The notes below the pieces were generated by a model. That model did not search any database and was not told the DNA's origin. It worked only from the letters and a program-made list of their open reading frames with translations. The position numbers and the translations under genes were made by a program. Shown here one piece after another: positions 21,367 to 33,346 of a stretch of DNA of 64,000 nt; position 1 is the first letter of the stretch, and the number at the start of each line of letters is the position of its first letter. This DNA is from Dysidea avara. Lineage: Eukaryota; Porifera; Demospongiae; Dictyoceratida; Dysideidae. Where the stretch lies: positions 62,001 through 126,000 of the forward strand of contig NC_089282.1 in assembly GCF_963678975.1 (NCBI RefSeq). Direction: 5' to 3'.

Positions 21367-21567
21367 AAGCCGCACGACAATTAACGACCCGGTTCACTTA
21401 TTAAATACTTTATAAACAAGCTACTACAATACAGAGCTGCAACTTTTATTCGTACAATAACTAACTCACTTAGCAACGGCCTTTAGCCAGCTAAAAAACC
21501 GGTTCAACAAGTTGTACAAGTTACGTAACATAATTACACGTAATTAGTTTCTCGCGTGATCCGCGAC
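21361..21567 (-). repeat. 5' LTR of the BEL/Pao element
   Basis: Matches the 3' LTR at 45-236, with about 20 extra bp that contain TATAAAGTATTTAATAAG on the minus strand, a plausible TATA box of the retroelement promoter. It starts TGTCGC (plus strand) and ends CCGCGAC, one base short of the other copy, then the GAGTT duplication. Confidence 0.88.
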
Positions 21568-21677
21568 GAGTTGAATGATATCAAGTTTTATGGTATTTGA
21601 TCGTGTCTAGTGCTTGCAATTATTGAATATACAAAATAACGTATTGGAGACCGGAAATTGAAAAAGTGATCCATCCA

Positions 21678-21799
21678 TAGTCTCGCGTAGCCAGACCGCT
21701 TTTTCTCGGCACAGCGCTTATCGATTGCATCGAGCAGGCGCTTATAATGCAATCGATAAGCGCCGTGCCGAGAAAAAGCGGTCTGGTCACGCGAGACTA
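21678..21799. mobile_element. 122-bp near-perfect hairpin MITE (TAGTCTCGCG family)
   Basis: The ends TAGTCTCGCG and CGCGAGACTA match the copies at 508 and 26310, but the body is reduced to a nearly uninterrupted hairpin (GCGCTTATCGATTGCAT against its complement). GATCCATCCA stands on both sides (21668-21677 and 21800-21809), a clean target duplication of 9-10 bp. Confidence 0.85.
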
Positions 21800-22238
21800 G
21801 ATCCATCCATCCTGAGACCTCTAAGGGCAGATAATGTACAATATTGCTGATAAAATTATTACTGGATGTACATTTGATTTTGCCATGCATTTTTGCCAGT
21901 TTGGCTTTACAAATCTCAATAGCATGTTTTGATATGCCAAAAATATTCTTCTAGAAGTGGAGATAGATATTGAAGCTGCCAAGTCAAAATTCTGCAGCGT
22001 GACTTGGATTGCATGGTGGTCTCATCAACAAAATTAATACAGTTTTGAAGGGATGACAAAGAAGGTGATAGATAATACACTTAGCTCAATTGTGCTGTAA
22101 AAACAATGAATTTCCAGTTGATCAAATTCAGACTGTCTTTCTTGGTATTCCTTTTCCCCTTGTTTACGTTCCCTTGCAGACTCAAGGTTTTGAACCAAGT
22201 CCAACAGGCAAGTTAGCTTCAGCATAGCCACTGTGTTG

Positions 22239-22700
22239 TTACTCTTGTTGAAAATAATAGATCAGGCCAATATGTTGTAATAAGTAAGGAAGGAGGAACT
22301 GTTGACTGGGGACAGTCGCTTGCCGTAAATCAGCATAATAAAATGATGTCACAGATGATCCGGTGAAACACTTGGACAGTTCTGTGGCCAAACAATGCAA
22401 GACCTTATTGCGACAGTATGTAAAACGACCCTGTGACGAAGCACCAGGGCAGCCACCCAATACATGAGCTGTTGTAGGCTCACCACTACCACACAAAGTG
22501 CACTTTGCACTACATTGAATGTGCCAATGTTGTAAATTGACTGCTGTTGGAAGAGTGTCAGAGGCGGCACATAAAATAAAGGAAAATTGGCCTGGGTTGC
22601 ATGCAAGTAACAATCTATTCCAGGGAAAACAGCATCAGCCAAAAAAAGCTGTTTTTCAGCTGTGCCCCAAGAGCACAAGAGTTAAAGCGCTGGCGTGGGC
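22239..22700 (-). pseudogene. LINE reverse-transcriptase C-terminal remnant
   Basis: Two overlapping frames give a region with DTLPTAVNLQHWH, CTLCGSGEPTTAHVLGGC and a following GRF/Y block. This CxxC...H..C arrangement after an LPT..NL..W motif is common at the C-terminus of non-LTR retrotransposon polyproteins. It is frame-shifted and lacks the rest of the RT. Confidence 0.6.
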
Positions 22701-22730
22701 ATTATCATTAATCCCCTGCATGAAAAATAC

Positions 22731-22836
22731 CGTTTAGCCTAAATATTTCAAGGGGTGAAATTTTTGCTGATTTCACAGTTTTGGGGGTTACCAGCAAAAA
22801 TTTTATCCTTGAAATATTAGACCTTTATATAGTCTA
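22731..22836. mobile_element. Palindromic MITE fragment (GCCTAAATATTT family)
   Basis: Left TAGCCTAAATATTTCAAGGG and an inverse right arm end near 22826. It resembles the fuller copy at 36710-36872. Confidence 0.5.
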
Positions 22837-25064
22837 TTACATTTTGGGAGTGTTTGCAATTCCACAAAATTTTTAGCAACATTGCTCAACCGAAAACTTT
22901 GCCCATAGGCTATACAGTTATAAGGCTATATATATGGGGGATGAAACGAAAATAAAAGGCTTTTTTAATTCCTTGCTTCACCCGTGTGCCACTTTGCCTA
23001 CCGCATTGGTAATTAAGATTGGAAATATGAATTATTCTTGTCCTCAAGATCGAGATGCTCTAATAGAGCCAGCTATCCTACTACACAGCAATCGTACCAA
23101 TTATATCTGGGAGGCATTCACTGAGACTCCTTTAAAAGTGTTATTTGGTACTAAATTTCTTGGAAAGTGCTTTGTTGCACTTATGAAAAGCTTACAATTG
23201 TTTGAGTCATGTTGTTTGAAACTAATTCACTGGTGGACAGTGTATTGTCATTTTGAAGGCTCACCGAAATAATGGAATTTTAACAACCACCCACCCTTAC
23301 TACCTGGTTGCTCTCAAGGTGACGCGGGGAGACAAGGAATCTTATTATGTTGGCCTAGCTAGCTAACTGATGCTAAATATATGAGATTGACTCACAACAC
23401 ATGAAAGTGCATCACGTTGCCAGCTTATTTTGTTTGGGCAAGTTTGGCATGTACAGCACTTTACTGACTCAGGCAGGCTAACTACTCCATTTCAGGTTTC
23501 TCTGGTGTTCCCGCAGCCCTGAGATGCATTTGAAAAAGGTAAAACAGGAATCTAGCTATAATGGCTAGAAACTATTTTTACAACCTGGGTACACATATAG
23601 TGTTTGAATTCAAAGCAAATACGTTTAGTGCTGTACATTGCTGATTGATTACTGGCTCATGATTCAGTGCTGATTGCTGGTAGCTATAAGAGAGGGTTTG
23701 TGTGATAAAGACATATAAGTGCCATGCAGTAAAGAAGAAAACTGTATAGGGATTTCTGACTAACTTGTGGAGTCTGGGGCATACTCCCCCAGGCCAGAAT
23801 TTTTTGAAATGTAAGTGCCAATTAAGATTGAATCTGCAAGCAATTGATATGTATAATTAATGTATACAAGTTCAATCTTTGCATGAGTTGAAAGGTGGTA
23901 ACCTTAGCACTACATGATTTGTGTGATTGTGATGTTAATCTTAGCGTGGACCATGCATCATGCAAGAGGAAAGCATGTGCATGAAAAGATGTGTCTCTCC
24001 CTATTGGAGGTCGTGAGTATAGCAGTGTTTGACAAGAGAATTACCTATACTGCTCAACTTACTTACATAGTGTGTCAGTATTACAAGAACGCTGAAGTGA
24101 TGGTATGAAGTACCTCAGTTTATTTTTGTCACATACACTTATAATTATTAGTTTCTTATCCCCGTCTACATTACCATTTTTCTTTTTTGCACCACTGGTG
24201 GATAAGGGAGGCCAATTAGCACCTTTTATAGTTGGTACCTTTAATTCTAGAGCAGTCTAACATTTTTTGTCATTTTAGCTGCTATCTAGTAAGTAAAAAA
24301 TAAAATAAAAATCTGACTGCTATATTGAGCACAGGAGGATGAGAAACTGATAATTAAGTTTATGTGGCCTTCTATACATATACACTGTAAAAAATGAAGT
24401 AATATACACACCACTTGCCAAGTTGGCATGCAGCTATATTGCGATACTTTGGTGTGCAGAACACAATACTACAGTTGTCAACTGTGACACAAATAGTTGT
24501 CATATAATTTACTACACTGCAAAATGTGGGAGAACATCTGCACTTCACTTTCATTTGACTGAATTATAATTAATTTCTAGTAACATCTGTCATGGATTAT
24601 ATTATATAGGGCATGCAGCTACAGGGTCTAGTCAAAGACACCTATAAAACAATATTACTCTGCTACATGTATGCAAGGGGCATCATTTATATAAACCAAC
24701 GTATATCTTACAAACTCGAATACAGAGGCAAAGACTTAAAGACATTACCAAAATGATTGTGGGGACAAAGTTGCAACCATGTACATGTGACTGCTGTAGT
24801 AAACTGTTGCAATAAATATTTATTCTATTATAACACAATAAATTATAGCCTTATACTTGTGCAAACTAGGCAGGTTTTTGCTGAGACGGTCATACATTAA
24901 ATTAAATAAATTTCTTGTATACACACATACATGTAGATGGATGTATAATTTTGTTGGTGGTATTATACAATTTGCACGCAGCGACTAAAACTTTACTAGT
25001 GTCCTATATCTCTATACCATCATCTTCATGTACTATATCTTTCCACCACGGCATACCAAAACAG
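22837..25064. other. Non-coding stretch, no gene recognised
   Basis: AT-rich sequence with short unsupported frames on both strands (for example 22934-23272 and 23914-24108). A GATCGAGATGCTCTAATAGAGC repeat lies at 23047. I see no conserved protein or RNA gene. Confidence 0.5.
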
Positions 25065-25171
25065 CTATTTCTCAAGAACAGTAAACGACTGGAACATACT
25101 ACCAACTGATACAATTGAAATTGCAGATACTGATCTATTTATGACTAGACTCCAATCATATTATTGTACCT
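25065..25171 (+). pseudogene. LINE 3' end fragment (RT tail)
   Basis: Translation gives YFSRTVNDWNILPTDTIEI and ends RLQSYYCT-stop, the classic extreme C-terminus of many non-LTR reverse transcriptases. A (TAA)n tail follows at 25257-25275. The element is strongly 5'-truncated. Confidence 0.7.
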
Positions 25172-25397
25172 AATGTATTTGTGTTTATGTGATTCCTGAG
25201 CACACCAGCAGGGCTGACTGCTCAGTAAACAACAATAATAATTACATAACCAAGTAATAATAATAATAATAATAGTATACATTACTGGTGTATAGGTAAG
25301 GGTCTGAAGTTCTGATCATCCGCCCGCCCGCATCCTTTTGTTGGCTAGGGAGTGACCAGAAACTAAGGTATGACTTGGAGTGGCCTAAAGGTAGCTA

Positions 25398-25979
25398 CAG
25401 TGGAACCTCAGTTATCCAAACCCCAACCAAGGATGGTCCTTATAAGTATGAAAAGTCCGCATCTCTGTGTATAGCTAAGGCCATACCTATTTGATCTTAT
25501 GTTGTGCAGGAAAAAATTATTTTAAATTTGGGTAGGTAGGTCGGTTTGAAAATGAAAATGATAAAAAATTTTAACACAAGCATACAAAATGCAAATAATA
25601 AATGTAGCTACATACACAGTTAAAAATCTAGGTTTCATACTCTTCCAGTAGCATCAGATATCTCCAAAAGAGCTTTCCCATCGTATTCTACAATTTTAGA
25701 GCATTGGAAGATCTTCATTGGACTATATCACGAGGGTGCTGATGATGTGTTGCTTTTAATTAAGTACACGTGATCTGCACACGTGATTTTCAAAATTATT
25801 TCATTTGAAGAAAAATGAAGTCGGTCGGCCCCGCGCAACATAAGGTATGGCCTAAATAACCTAAAACAAAAAAATCATGATTTTAAACTACCCTAATAGA
25901 GCAGTCACTACTCTAATAGAGCAGTCATTTCCGTAGTTCGGTTAAGTCCGAGAATCCAGATAATTTGAATTCTACTGTA
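25398..25979. mobile_element. pogo/Tigger-like MITE
   Basis: The left end CAGTGGAACCTCAGTTATCC and the inverse right end ATCCAGATAATTTGAATTCTACTG are about 580 bp apart. Ends of this type (CAGT.GAACCTC..TTATCC) are common in pogo-related Tc1/mariner elements. No transposase frame remains. Confidence 0.6.
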
Positions 25980-26309
25980 TTCAGTATCGCTATACCGTGG
26001 CACAATGGGCCACCCACACTCAGAGTAAGTAATTTGAAGGTGGAAAGCTGCTAAATTCAGATCACGTGATATATCGTATCGAAATATCAAAATCTGAAAA
26101 TATATCGATACGGTGAAATCTAAAGATACGATAATATAGCTAGCCCATGCACCACTATTATTTGCTGTGCATGCTGTCTTCTATTTTCCCATTGGCTTTC
26201 TGTATACTTTAATACAGTGTGAATTAATGATTCCCAACTTGTAGTTAATAAAATTATAGGTGTTAATATAATCATGCAGCATATAGGCGGCGGATAGGGG
26301 GGGGCTAGG

Positions 26310-26767
26310 TAGTCTCGCGTGGCCAGACCGTTTTTTTCCGTATATTGGGTGGGGAAAAAAGGGTCTGGTGCAACTCCAATAGCTGTTTACTTCTGAGCCC
26401 GGCGTCCCCACATTCCGGGGACGCTAATTGAATAACATTGGTCACAAAGGAGGTGCCATGACGTCAGTAAAACTATAAAGTATTCCTACACTCCTGCTCC
26501 GGTTGTGAGTCTTGTTAGGCGATGAGGATTAACTTTTAAGACGCTATAAAAGAGACATCGGAGCAAATTAAGATTCGTTTAAAGGATAAACAGATCTCTA
26601 GTTAACTTACTGACGTCATGGCACCTCCTTTGTGACCAATGTTATTCAATTAGCGTCCCCGGAATGTGGGGACGCCGGGCTCAGAAGTAAACAGCTATTG
26701 GAGTTGCACCAGACCCTTTTTTCCCCACCCAATATACGGAAAAAAGCGGTCTGGCCACGCGAGACTA
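26310..26767. mobile_element. Foldback MITE (TAGTCTCGCG family), copy 2, with 9-bp duplication
   Basis: Starts TAGTCTCGCGTGGCCAGACC and ends with its inverse. The arms are about 170 bp around a 110-bp spacer. GGGGCTAGG is present exactly on both sides (26301-26309 and 26768-26776). Highly similar to 508-951. It has no coding capacity and must move using a transposase in trans. Confidence 0.9.
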
Positions 26768-27518
26768 GGGGCTAGGGGGCTGAAGCCCCCCTTGGTCTGC
26801 TGAGGGGGGGGGGGGGGGGGGCTTAGCCCCCCCTCAGCAGAATGGTATCACACCGAAATTATCCTTCTTGGAGTGGGGCTGAAAACTGTAATAAAGATCG
26901 AGATACTCTAATAGAGCAGTCGCTCTAATAATGCAGTGAGTGTGTAGCGAGTTATGTAAGGATTTTTATGTAGTTTATCAGTAAATGCGTAGCTGGTGAG
27001 GTGGAAAGCTATTGTCAGTTGGTTGTGACCTTTTTTTTATTTTTTTATTTTTGGTCTCACCTTACCAAACCAGAGATAAATCTGGGTCAGCCCAGCCCCC
27101 CCCCATATCAACTATTTCCTCCGCCCCTGTCATGCAGTATAGCAAAAGAATTAAGAGCTGGGGGGAGGGGGGCAAAGTTGGCTGCCTCTGGCAGATATGC
27201 ATGTAGCCAGTCAGGTACTTGGCATGATTAAAAGATCAATTGACCCTTCTAGCTATAATTATGGTAAAAAGACCCACTATCAGATATAGGCATTTTGGGG
27301 ACCCCACTTTGTGGTCGACCAAAGAAAGGTTAAAGCACACATGACAGCTCCAGCTGATTGGTAAACTATCACAATTAAGTATTTATGACAATTATATTTC
27401 AATCACTGAAAACTTTAATCACGTGGTTCATTTGCCAGAAATGCGCGCGTCGCTACCGGTAATGACGTCCCTCCCCCCACCAGTTCGAGTAGCAGTGTGT
27501 ACGGGCCGCTAGCGCGTC

Positions 27519-27779
27519 ATGTTAGCGACTAGTGGGCCAGGGAAGAGAGGCAGTGAAGAAAATGACAGCGATGACTGTGGGAGTTCTTGCGACTTACAGT
27601 GTAAACGTGTGTGCCCTGAGAAAAGAAACGGACTCAACAACTATTTTCGGCCTATACCGTCGTCAAACAACAGCAACAACAATAACAACGACAGCGCGTT
27701 GACCGCGTATCAAGAGGATACCTCACCAATTGACATCCAACAAGTTAGCATTAACACCAGTACGACTTCCTGTATTTAA
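27519..27779 (+). CDS. Possible first coding exon of the CTDSPL2-like gene
   Basis: An open frame from an ATG encodes a Ser/Asn-rich, low-complexity segment with CDLQCKRVCPEKR. It lies 120 bp upstream of the first clearly conserved exon and in the same strand. I could not find a donor in the right phase to join it to the exon at 27902, so its place in the gene is unproven. Confidence 0.35.
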   Translation: MLATSGPGKRGSEENDSDDCGSSCDLQCKRVCPEKRNGLNNYFRPIPSSNNSNNNNNDSALTAYQEDTSPIDIQQVSINTSTTSCI

Positions 27780-27901
27780 AGTATTTTGTACTATAGAACA
27801 GTGTAAATGTCGCAGATATTGAAGACAATAACGTCGATAATAACAGGTAGCTATGCTGTGGAGTACATTCAGATGTCAACTTTATAATTCCCGCCTTTTA
27901 G

Positions 27902-29394
27902 AAATAATTTGGAAGGAAGCCTGTTCTCGCCCGCGGTCACGTTGTTTACGAATGAGAATGGAGGTGAGGTCACTTTGTAATGTTTGTGAGAAGTTGTATG
28001 GTATCAATGTATAGATCAAGATGAAGATACTAGTTCAGCAGTAGCTACTTCAAATCATGGTTTCTTTAATGTTTTCAATCCTCCAAATTGCTACTTTCTA
28101 CCTGATCAATATTGTCTCATTAAATGTCTACCTCCATTGCCATGGGAGCTCACATTACGTCCTCCAGCGTTGCCTCGCAAGACACGTAGTACTCCAGAGT
28201 ATACTCTAGCCCTAGACTTGGTAAGTGTGTTGTGTGTGTGTAGTAGTAGTAGTAGTAGTATAGTATGTTCATGTTGAGCTGAATCCTCAAAAACTTTTAA
28301 TAACTCATGGATGCAATTACACACGATCTTGAAATTTGACTCATTTGTAGTACTGTTTGACCCACTAAACATACTTCAAAATCTTTTTGTTCAAATGTTT
28401 GACATAATATTTACGGCCAATCGAAATTTTCACAATACATTTCCTATGGAGAAGCCATATAAGTACAGTGTCCATTACAGCCCTTTCCCGAACTTGTAAT
28501 GGAGCCAAACCGTACGTGTCTGTTGTTGACACCTTTGCTGTTACCAATAATCATCTGGTTGGCTGAAATGTTAACTCTGTTGAGAAAAATCCACTTTTAA
28601 TTTTTAGCTGTTTTTTCAGGATTCAGCTCAACGTGAACATACTGTAGTAGTACTAGTAGTAGTAGTAGTAGTAGTGGTAATAACTACTATAGGACGAGAC
28701 CTTAGTCCACTGCAGTCTTAATGGACTAGAAGCTGAAGACTTCAACTTTCCTGTCACTTGTGATGGGGAACAGCATCTTGTGTCAGTTAAGTTACGTCCT
28801 CGTTATCGTGAATTCCTTGAGGAAGTCAACAAACATTTTGAGGTGAGTGTGATCAGTGGTACGTAATGTTATCATCATTGTGATCCACAGGTTATACTGT
28901 TTACTGCCTCAAAGAGAGTATACGCTGATAAGTTATTAAATTTGCTAGACCCTGACCGACGCTTAGTTCGCCATAGACTGTTCCGGGAACACTGTCTCTA
29001 TGTACCTCCTTATAATGTATACATCAAAGAGTTATCAATTCTTGGCCGAGACTTATCCAAGACTATTCTAGTTGATAATTGTCCAGTAGCATTTGGCTAC
29101 CAGGTGTGGCATCTGGTTATTAATGTTATCTCATTAAAATCACTTCCTCTACAGCTATCCAATGGTATTCCTATTACTCCATGGTTTTCTGAACGTGATG
29201 ACAATGAGCTTATGAAAATGCTACCCATTCTACAACAACTTCGTCATATGGTTGGTCTTGTTACGTATACTGCGTGTGCTAATTGTCAATGTGTGTGATT
29301 GCTAACTGGGTGTTGTTGACAGGGCGATGTTCGACCCACAATCAGGCAGTTGTACAGAGTACATGAACTATTACCTCCTGATCTTCCTTCATAA
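27902..29394 (+). CDS. CTDSPL2-like: CTDSPL2-like CTD small phosphatase
   Basis: Exons 27902-27963, 28015-28220, 28693-28842, 28891-29103, 29155-29250 and 29323-29394 join in phase at GT-AG sites. The protein has LFSPAVTLF in the linker, [10 protein letters not shown] before the phosphatase domain, and the HAD catalytic motif [12 protein letters not shown], with the DL|DE split falling on an intron. [28 protein letters not shown], the region [15 protein letters not shown] and the end [19 protein letters not shown] follow. These are diagnostic of the CTDSPL2 branch of FCP/SCP phosphatases, which dephosphorylate Ser/Thr on nuclear substrates. It ends 198 bp from the convergent NME5-like gene. 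Confidence 0.92.
28264..28644. mobile_element. MITE in CTDSPL2-like intron, copy A
   Basis: Ends AGTATGTTCATGTTGAGCTG and the inverse CAGCTCAACGTGAACATACT flank 380 bp. It sits in the intron dividing the DL|DETLVH catalytic motif. (GTA)n microsatellites abut both ends. A second copy is in intron 1 of the neighbouring NME5-like gene. Confidence 0.75.
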
Positions 29395-29591
29395 TGGTAA
29401 CACTGTGCACTTCTATTTTTTATACCTTATTACTTATTTTTTGATTTAATGTGCTAATAGTTTTGTACTTGTAAACAACACAGGTGAATTGTATTATCAT
29501 TATTGTCAATGGTGAGCAGTCGTTGGCTTGTTGGGGTTGTTATCAATCAACCAAGCTGCCAGCCACTCCTATGTCAAGTCAAATATACTGA

Positions 29592-32500
29592 CTAATATTT
29601 ATATGGGCCACTGACCAGAGCATCTGCTGGCTTCTCTTTACAAAGTTGAGTTAGTCCTCTTAGTAAGACCGGGTTGACGTTCTTCTGTAAGTATTCCGTA
29701 GCCTCTGTTGTGTTGGGCAATGGTTCCAGTATCACTACAAATAACAAGAAGTCACACAAGGTGTCTCCTCTACCACTGACATGCAGGTCTGGTAATTATG
29801 TCCCTGCTACCACTGGTGGTGGCACACTGTTCCCTCACAGTGACGCACTATACTATATAACTTACTATCAGGGAAAATGAACTTTATTTCTCTAGCTGCA
29901 CTGCCAGCACTGTCACTTGCATGTAACCCATTCTTCTGCTCATCACTTCCATAGATTGCTCTTAAACTACATAAATTAAACAAGTACCATGGAAACTGTG
30001 TGGTGTTGCTCCAATTGCTGGTACAGTAACGGTCAGAAACTGTTTTGCTTGCAGAGTTGGGGTATAGTAGTTGCTTTAAAAGTAACTAGTAGTCATTACT
30101 TTTGTCAACTTGGTTACTATTTACAAAGTAACTGGAAGTTACATTACTAGTTACTTGTTTGTTAACTTTCATAATATGTTTTCATGATTATTATTCCTGG
30201 AAGAAGAGAACTGCACTTCCTGAAAATAATACAGAAATATCTTACAAGAGTAACTAGTTATCCCAAACTCTTAGCTTCCTTATTAAAAATTTACAGCATA
30301 GGTTCCATAGGCTCTCATAAATTCAAAAATGTGTTGAAAATGACAAACAATGATCATGTGATTCATACCCTATAACAGTAAAATGTTCCATCAGAACAAT
30401 TATGATTTGTTCACTGCTACCCAAACACAAACTGCAGTAATATATTATTAAGATGTTAACATCACTGATGTAGCAGCAGTAGTACAGCGTGTGTCAGTGC
30501 TAGCCATTGCCTCTGTTTGTGGCTTTTACCAAATGTCAGTAACATGAGTCTAGACATCTACGCATGAAAGACATAAAGTAGGCTTCTAGGGCAGCTAGTC
30601 TAGTACTCACATTAATATGCAGGGGTAGATTATGCCTTATTAGCATGCATGTCAGCTGTGCTGTAAACGACACAAATATTGACATTAATCTGTTTTTGGG
30701 AAACCTTTGTCGTCTGATAGCTGTAGTTTCATTTCCAAGGAAACCCATGTGTAATTAAAACCCACAATTAAAAGTGAAAGTTGCATATATAGCGGCATAT
30801 GAATATTGGTGGTGATAAGTGTGCAACTAACATTGATATATACAATAATTTTTTCTCACACTGAAATTTTAAAACATCTAAATTACTTTCCCACAATGGA
30901 TCTCAGGGAATAGTCACATTGTATGTAGAGCAGGCCTACACTACTCTTTCAGTGATATGCAGTCTAGGCATGCACTAAAGCAACCACAACAGCTAGACTT
31001 GCTATATCCTCACTAGGAACCCATTCCTTAGGTGATGAGTAATCTTAGACACTGGTAAGTAATCTTCCATCCAAACCATTGGTTTGGATGAGTACAGGCA
31101 GGAGCCCTTGCGGCGCTTATGGGCTCCTGGTACAGGATAAGCACTTTAGTCCAGTTCTCTTTCTTTCGTTCTTTCTTTAATTCTGACCATTGATTGTTTG
31201 AACATTCTGTTCTCCAAAAACTGTTCTATTAGAAATTTGATGAAGGTATACGTTCCATTAGAGTATTAATGGAGTTCTATGAATGGACTTCACTTATCGA
31301 CTATTTGAACTCACCCAGTGCCCAATGAGTTCAGATAATGGAGGGAGCACTGTAGGTAGGAATTTGTACAAAGAATTTGATAGTACTACTTGTGTTTTGT
31401 GAATTAGCAGTGTGTTACCTGCTGGGATCTTGGTCTCTCCTAGCTGGCCCCACCAACTGTTTCCAGTGACTAATGGCATCTATCTTAGCCAAAACCAATG
31501 CTAATACAGGTCCACTGCAACAAAACATGTGATAACATGAATGAAGTGTTGTGGCTTACCTGCTCATGTAGGCTATCAGACTTGGAAAGAACATCTTTCC
31601 ATAATGTTCAGCATAGAAGTCACTAGCTTGCTCTGGAGTCATGTGGAATCGGCGCGACTAGATTGGGAATATACACTACTGCAACAGTAAACATGTACAT
31701 TACAGCTGAGCACTGTTTACTAATACTTGGTACTTACAACACGTACACACAACACACAACAAGGCATGCATGTAAGCTCCAATGCTAGAATATGTATATA
31801 TGTACGATGACAGCAGGCTATTTTGGTCAATCGCCACATAGAACAGTGTTTCAGTTGTGGTTTTCATCAGTGCAAGATACAATTTGAACTCCTACAGGCT
31901 ATGCTACGCAATTAGTTTGTGTTTTGTGCCATGGCTACCAATGGTGCTCAGTAGAGAAGTCTGGAGAACTGCCTATTCGTTTGGCTATTACACAAGCAAA
32001 TGTGGCAAACCTATATATCAATGTACAAGATGCTGTGGTTAAAACATGCATTTAAATGTCACACTTTTAAAAATCCATTTGACATCCCTACTTATTAGTA
32101 GTCCAATGGCTTATTGACAAATCTTGCTGCTCCGACTCTAGTTTACATATGGGTCCCACATAGGAGTACTAGTTGTTTGCTTTGACTAGGTAGGAACCCC
32201 AGTGTTTGATTTGGTGATGTCTCACAGCATGCACGCACGCATGCACGCACGCACGCACACACAAACACACACACGCACACACACAAATACACTACACTAC
32301 ACCACACACACACAAATACACTACACTACACCACACACACACGCACTATAGTACATACACATTGAGCTGGATCCTCAAAAACATTTAATAACTCATGGAT
32401 GTAATTACACGCCATCTTGAAACTTGGCTCATTTGTAGTACTGCTTGACCCACTAAAAATACTTCAAGATCTTTTTGTTCAAATGTTTGACATAATATTT

Positions 32501-32851
32501 ACGGACAATTAAAATTTTCATCATACATTTCTAATGGGAAGCCATAAAAATACGAAGTACATTACAGCCCTTTCCCAAACTTTTAATGGAGCCAAACCGT
32601 GCATGTCTGCTGTTGACACCTTTGCTGTCACTACTAATCATTTAATAACTCTTGAGAAAAAAATCCACTTTTAATTTTTAGCTGTTTTTCAGGATCCAGC
32701 TCAACCTGTACACACAAGCACACAACAAACGCACTTGGACAACATAAAACCCGCTCTTTCTGATAATATGCAGTACTTCATCAGCCTTTTCAATGATATC
32801 TGGCTTTATTAAACACAACGTTCGCTCCACGTTAACAACTGGCGACTCCAT
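29592..32851 (-). CDS. NME5-like: NME5-like nucleoside diphosphate kinase with DPY-30 motif
   Basis: Exons on the minus strand: 32851-32735, 31657-31560, 31514-31419, 29966-29866, 29734-29592, all GT-AG with matching phases. It starts with VERTLCLIKPD (beta-1 of the NDK fold), then FHMTPEQASDFYAEHYGKMF, GPVLALVLAKIDAI, SLRAIYGSDEQKNGLHASDS (the loop that has the catalytic His in active NDKs, GLHASDS) and EIKFIFPD. The last exon has NPVLLRGLTQLCKEKPADAL, a DPY-30-type helical motif found at the C-terminus of NME5. NME5 is an axonemal radial-spoke protein in ciliated cells. The 1.08-kb intron 1 holds a MITE. Confidence 0.92.
29967..31418. other. NME5-like intron, no further gene
   Basis: 1.45-kb intron. 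It contains a small inverted repeat around GTAACTAGTAGTCATTACT (30080-30150). I see no coding or RNA gene in it. Confidence 0.5.
32221..32345. repeat. CA-rich microsatellite
   Basis: GCACGCAC and CACACA runs, with a 32-bp unit AAATACACTACACTACACC repeated twice. Confidence 0.85.
32351..32714. mobile_element. MITE in NME5-like intron 1, copy B
   Basis: Similar end to end with 28264-28644, for example TCATTTGTAGTACTG and TTTTTGTTCAAATGTTTGAC, and ending CAGGATCCAGCTCAACCTGTAC. Two copies sit in introns of adjacent convergent genes. Confidence 0.75.
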
Positions 32852-33073
32852 CCTTGTATGTTGCTATAACAACATTATTGTATTCCAACTTATTCGTGCG
32901 ATCGTATAGCTATTTTCTCCTACGCAAGTCCACGACACACGTATGGTGAGTTTTGTGTTGTCGTAATTATTAAGGTAGATTGTTTTGGTGATTAATCTCA
33001 AGTCGATGGTCCTGTACAGTGTATGGACATATCCGAGATGAAACCTCACTAAGCGACCACCTCATTAATATGG

Positions 33074-33230
33074 CCACCTATATTATTATTATTATATTTA
33101 TTACTGTGCAGCAATCAAAAGATTATAACGCACAGGTGTGACCATAAAAGTTACTTAAGTTATTACAAAACTCATTAGGGGTAGAGGAATTAATTACATC
33201 AGCAGGGAGTTGGTCCCATAATAGTGACCA
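33074..33230 (-). pseudogene. LINE 3' end fragment (RT tail)
   Basis: The minus strand reads WDQLPADVINSSTPNEFCNN and ends FYGHTCAL-stop, then an (ATA)n-type tail at 33074-33095. It is a 5'-truncated non-LTR retrotransposon end, distinct from the copy at 25065. Confidence 0.65.
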
Positions 33231-33346
33231 GGTCCAGCGTATCTTCCATACTATTAATAGACTACATCATTAATAAGGGCGGTGGCCACATAATGCAGGA
33301 CCATGCAAACTGGTAAAACTAATACAACATTAAAGAGGCCAGCTGA

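Larger units (their letters stand above)
45..21567 (-). mobile_element. BEL/Pao LTR retroelement, interrupted by a nested 14.8-kb DNA transposon
   Basis: The element lies on the minus strand. Its 3' LTR is at 45-236 and its 5' LTR at 21361-21567. The 5-bp sequence GAGTT occurs immediately outside both (40-44 and 21568-21572), as expected for one integration event; BEL/Pao duplications are usually about 5 bp. Internal sequence 237-6573 encodes gag, protease, RT, RNase H and integrase in BEL/Pao order. The 5' LTR is separated from its own PBS by an insertion (6580-21357). Both LTRs share long blocks, but the 3' copy lacks about 20 bp holding a TATAAA-like motif. Several stops and frame breaks make this copy non-functional. 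Confidence 0.9.

Noticed and set aside
22934..23272. 112-codon plus-strand frame
   Set aside because: No motif recognised; no splice or homology support, length compatible with chance in AT-rich DNA.
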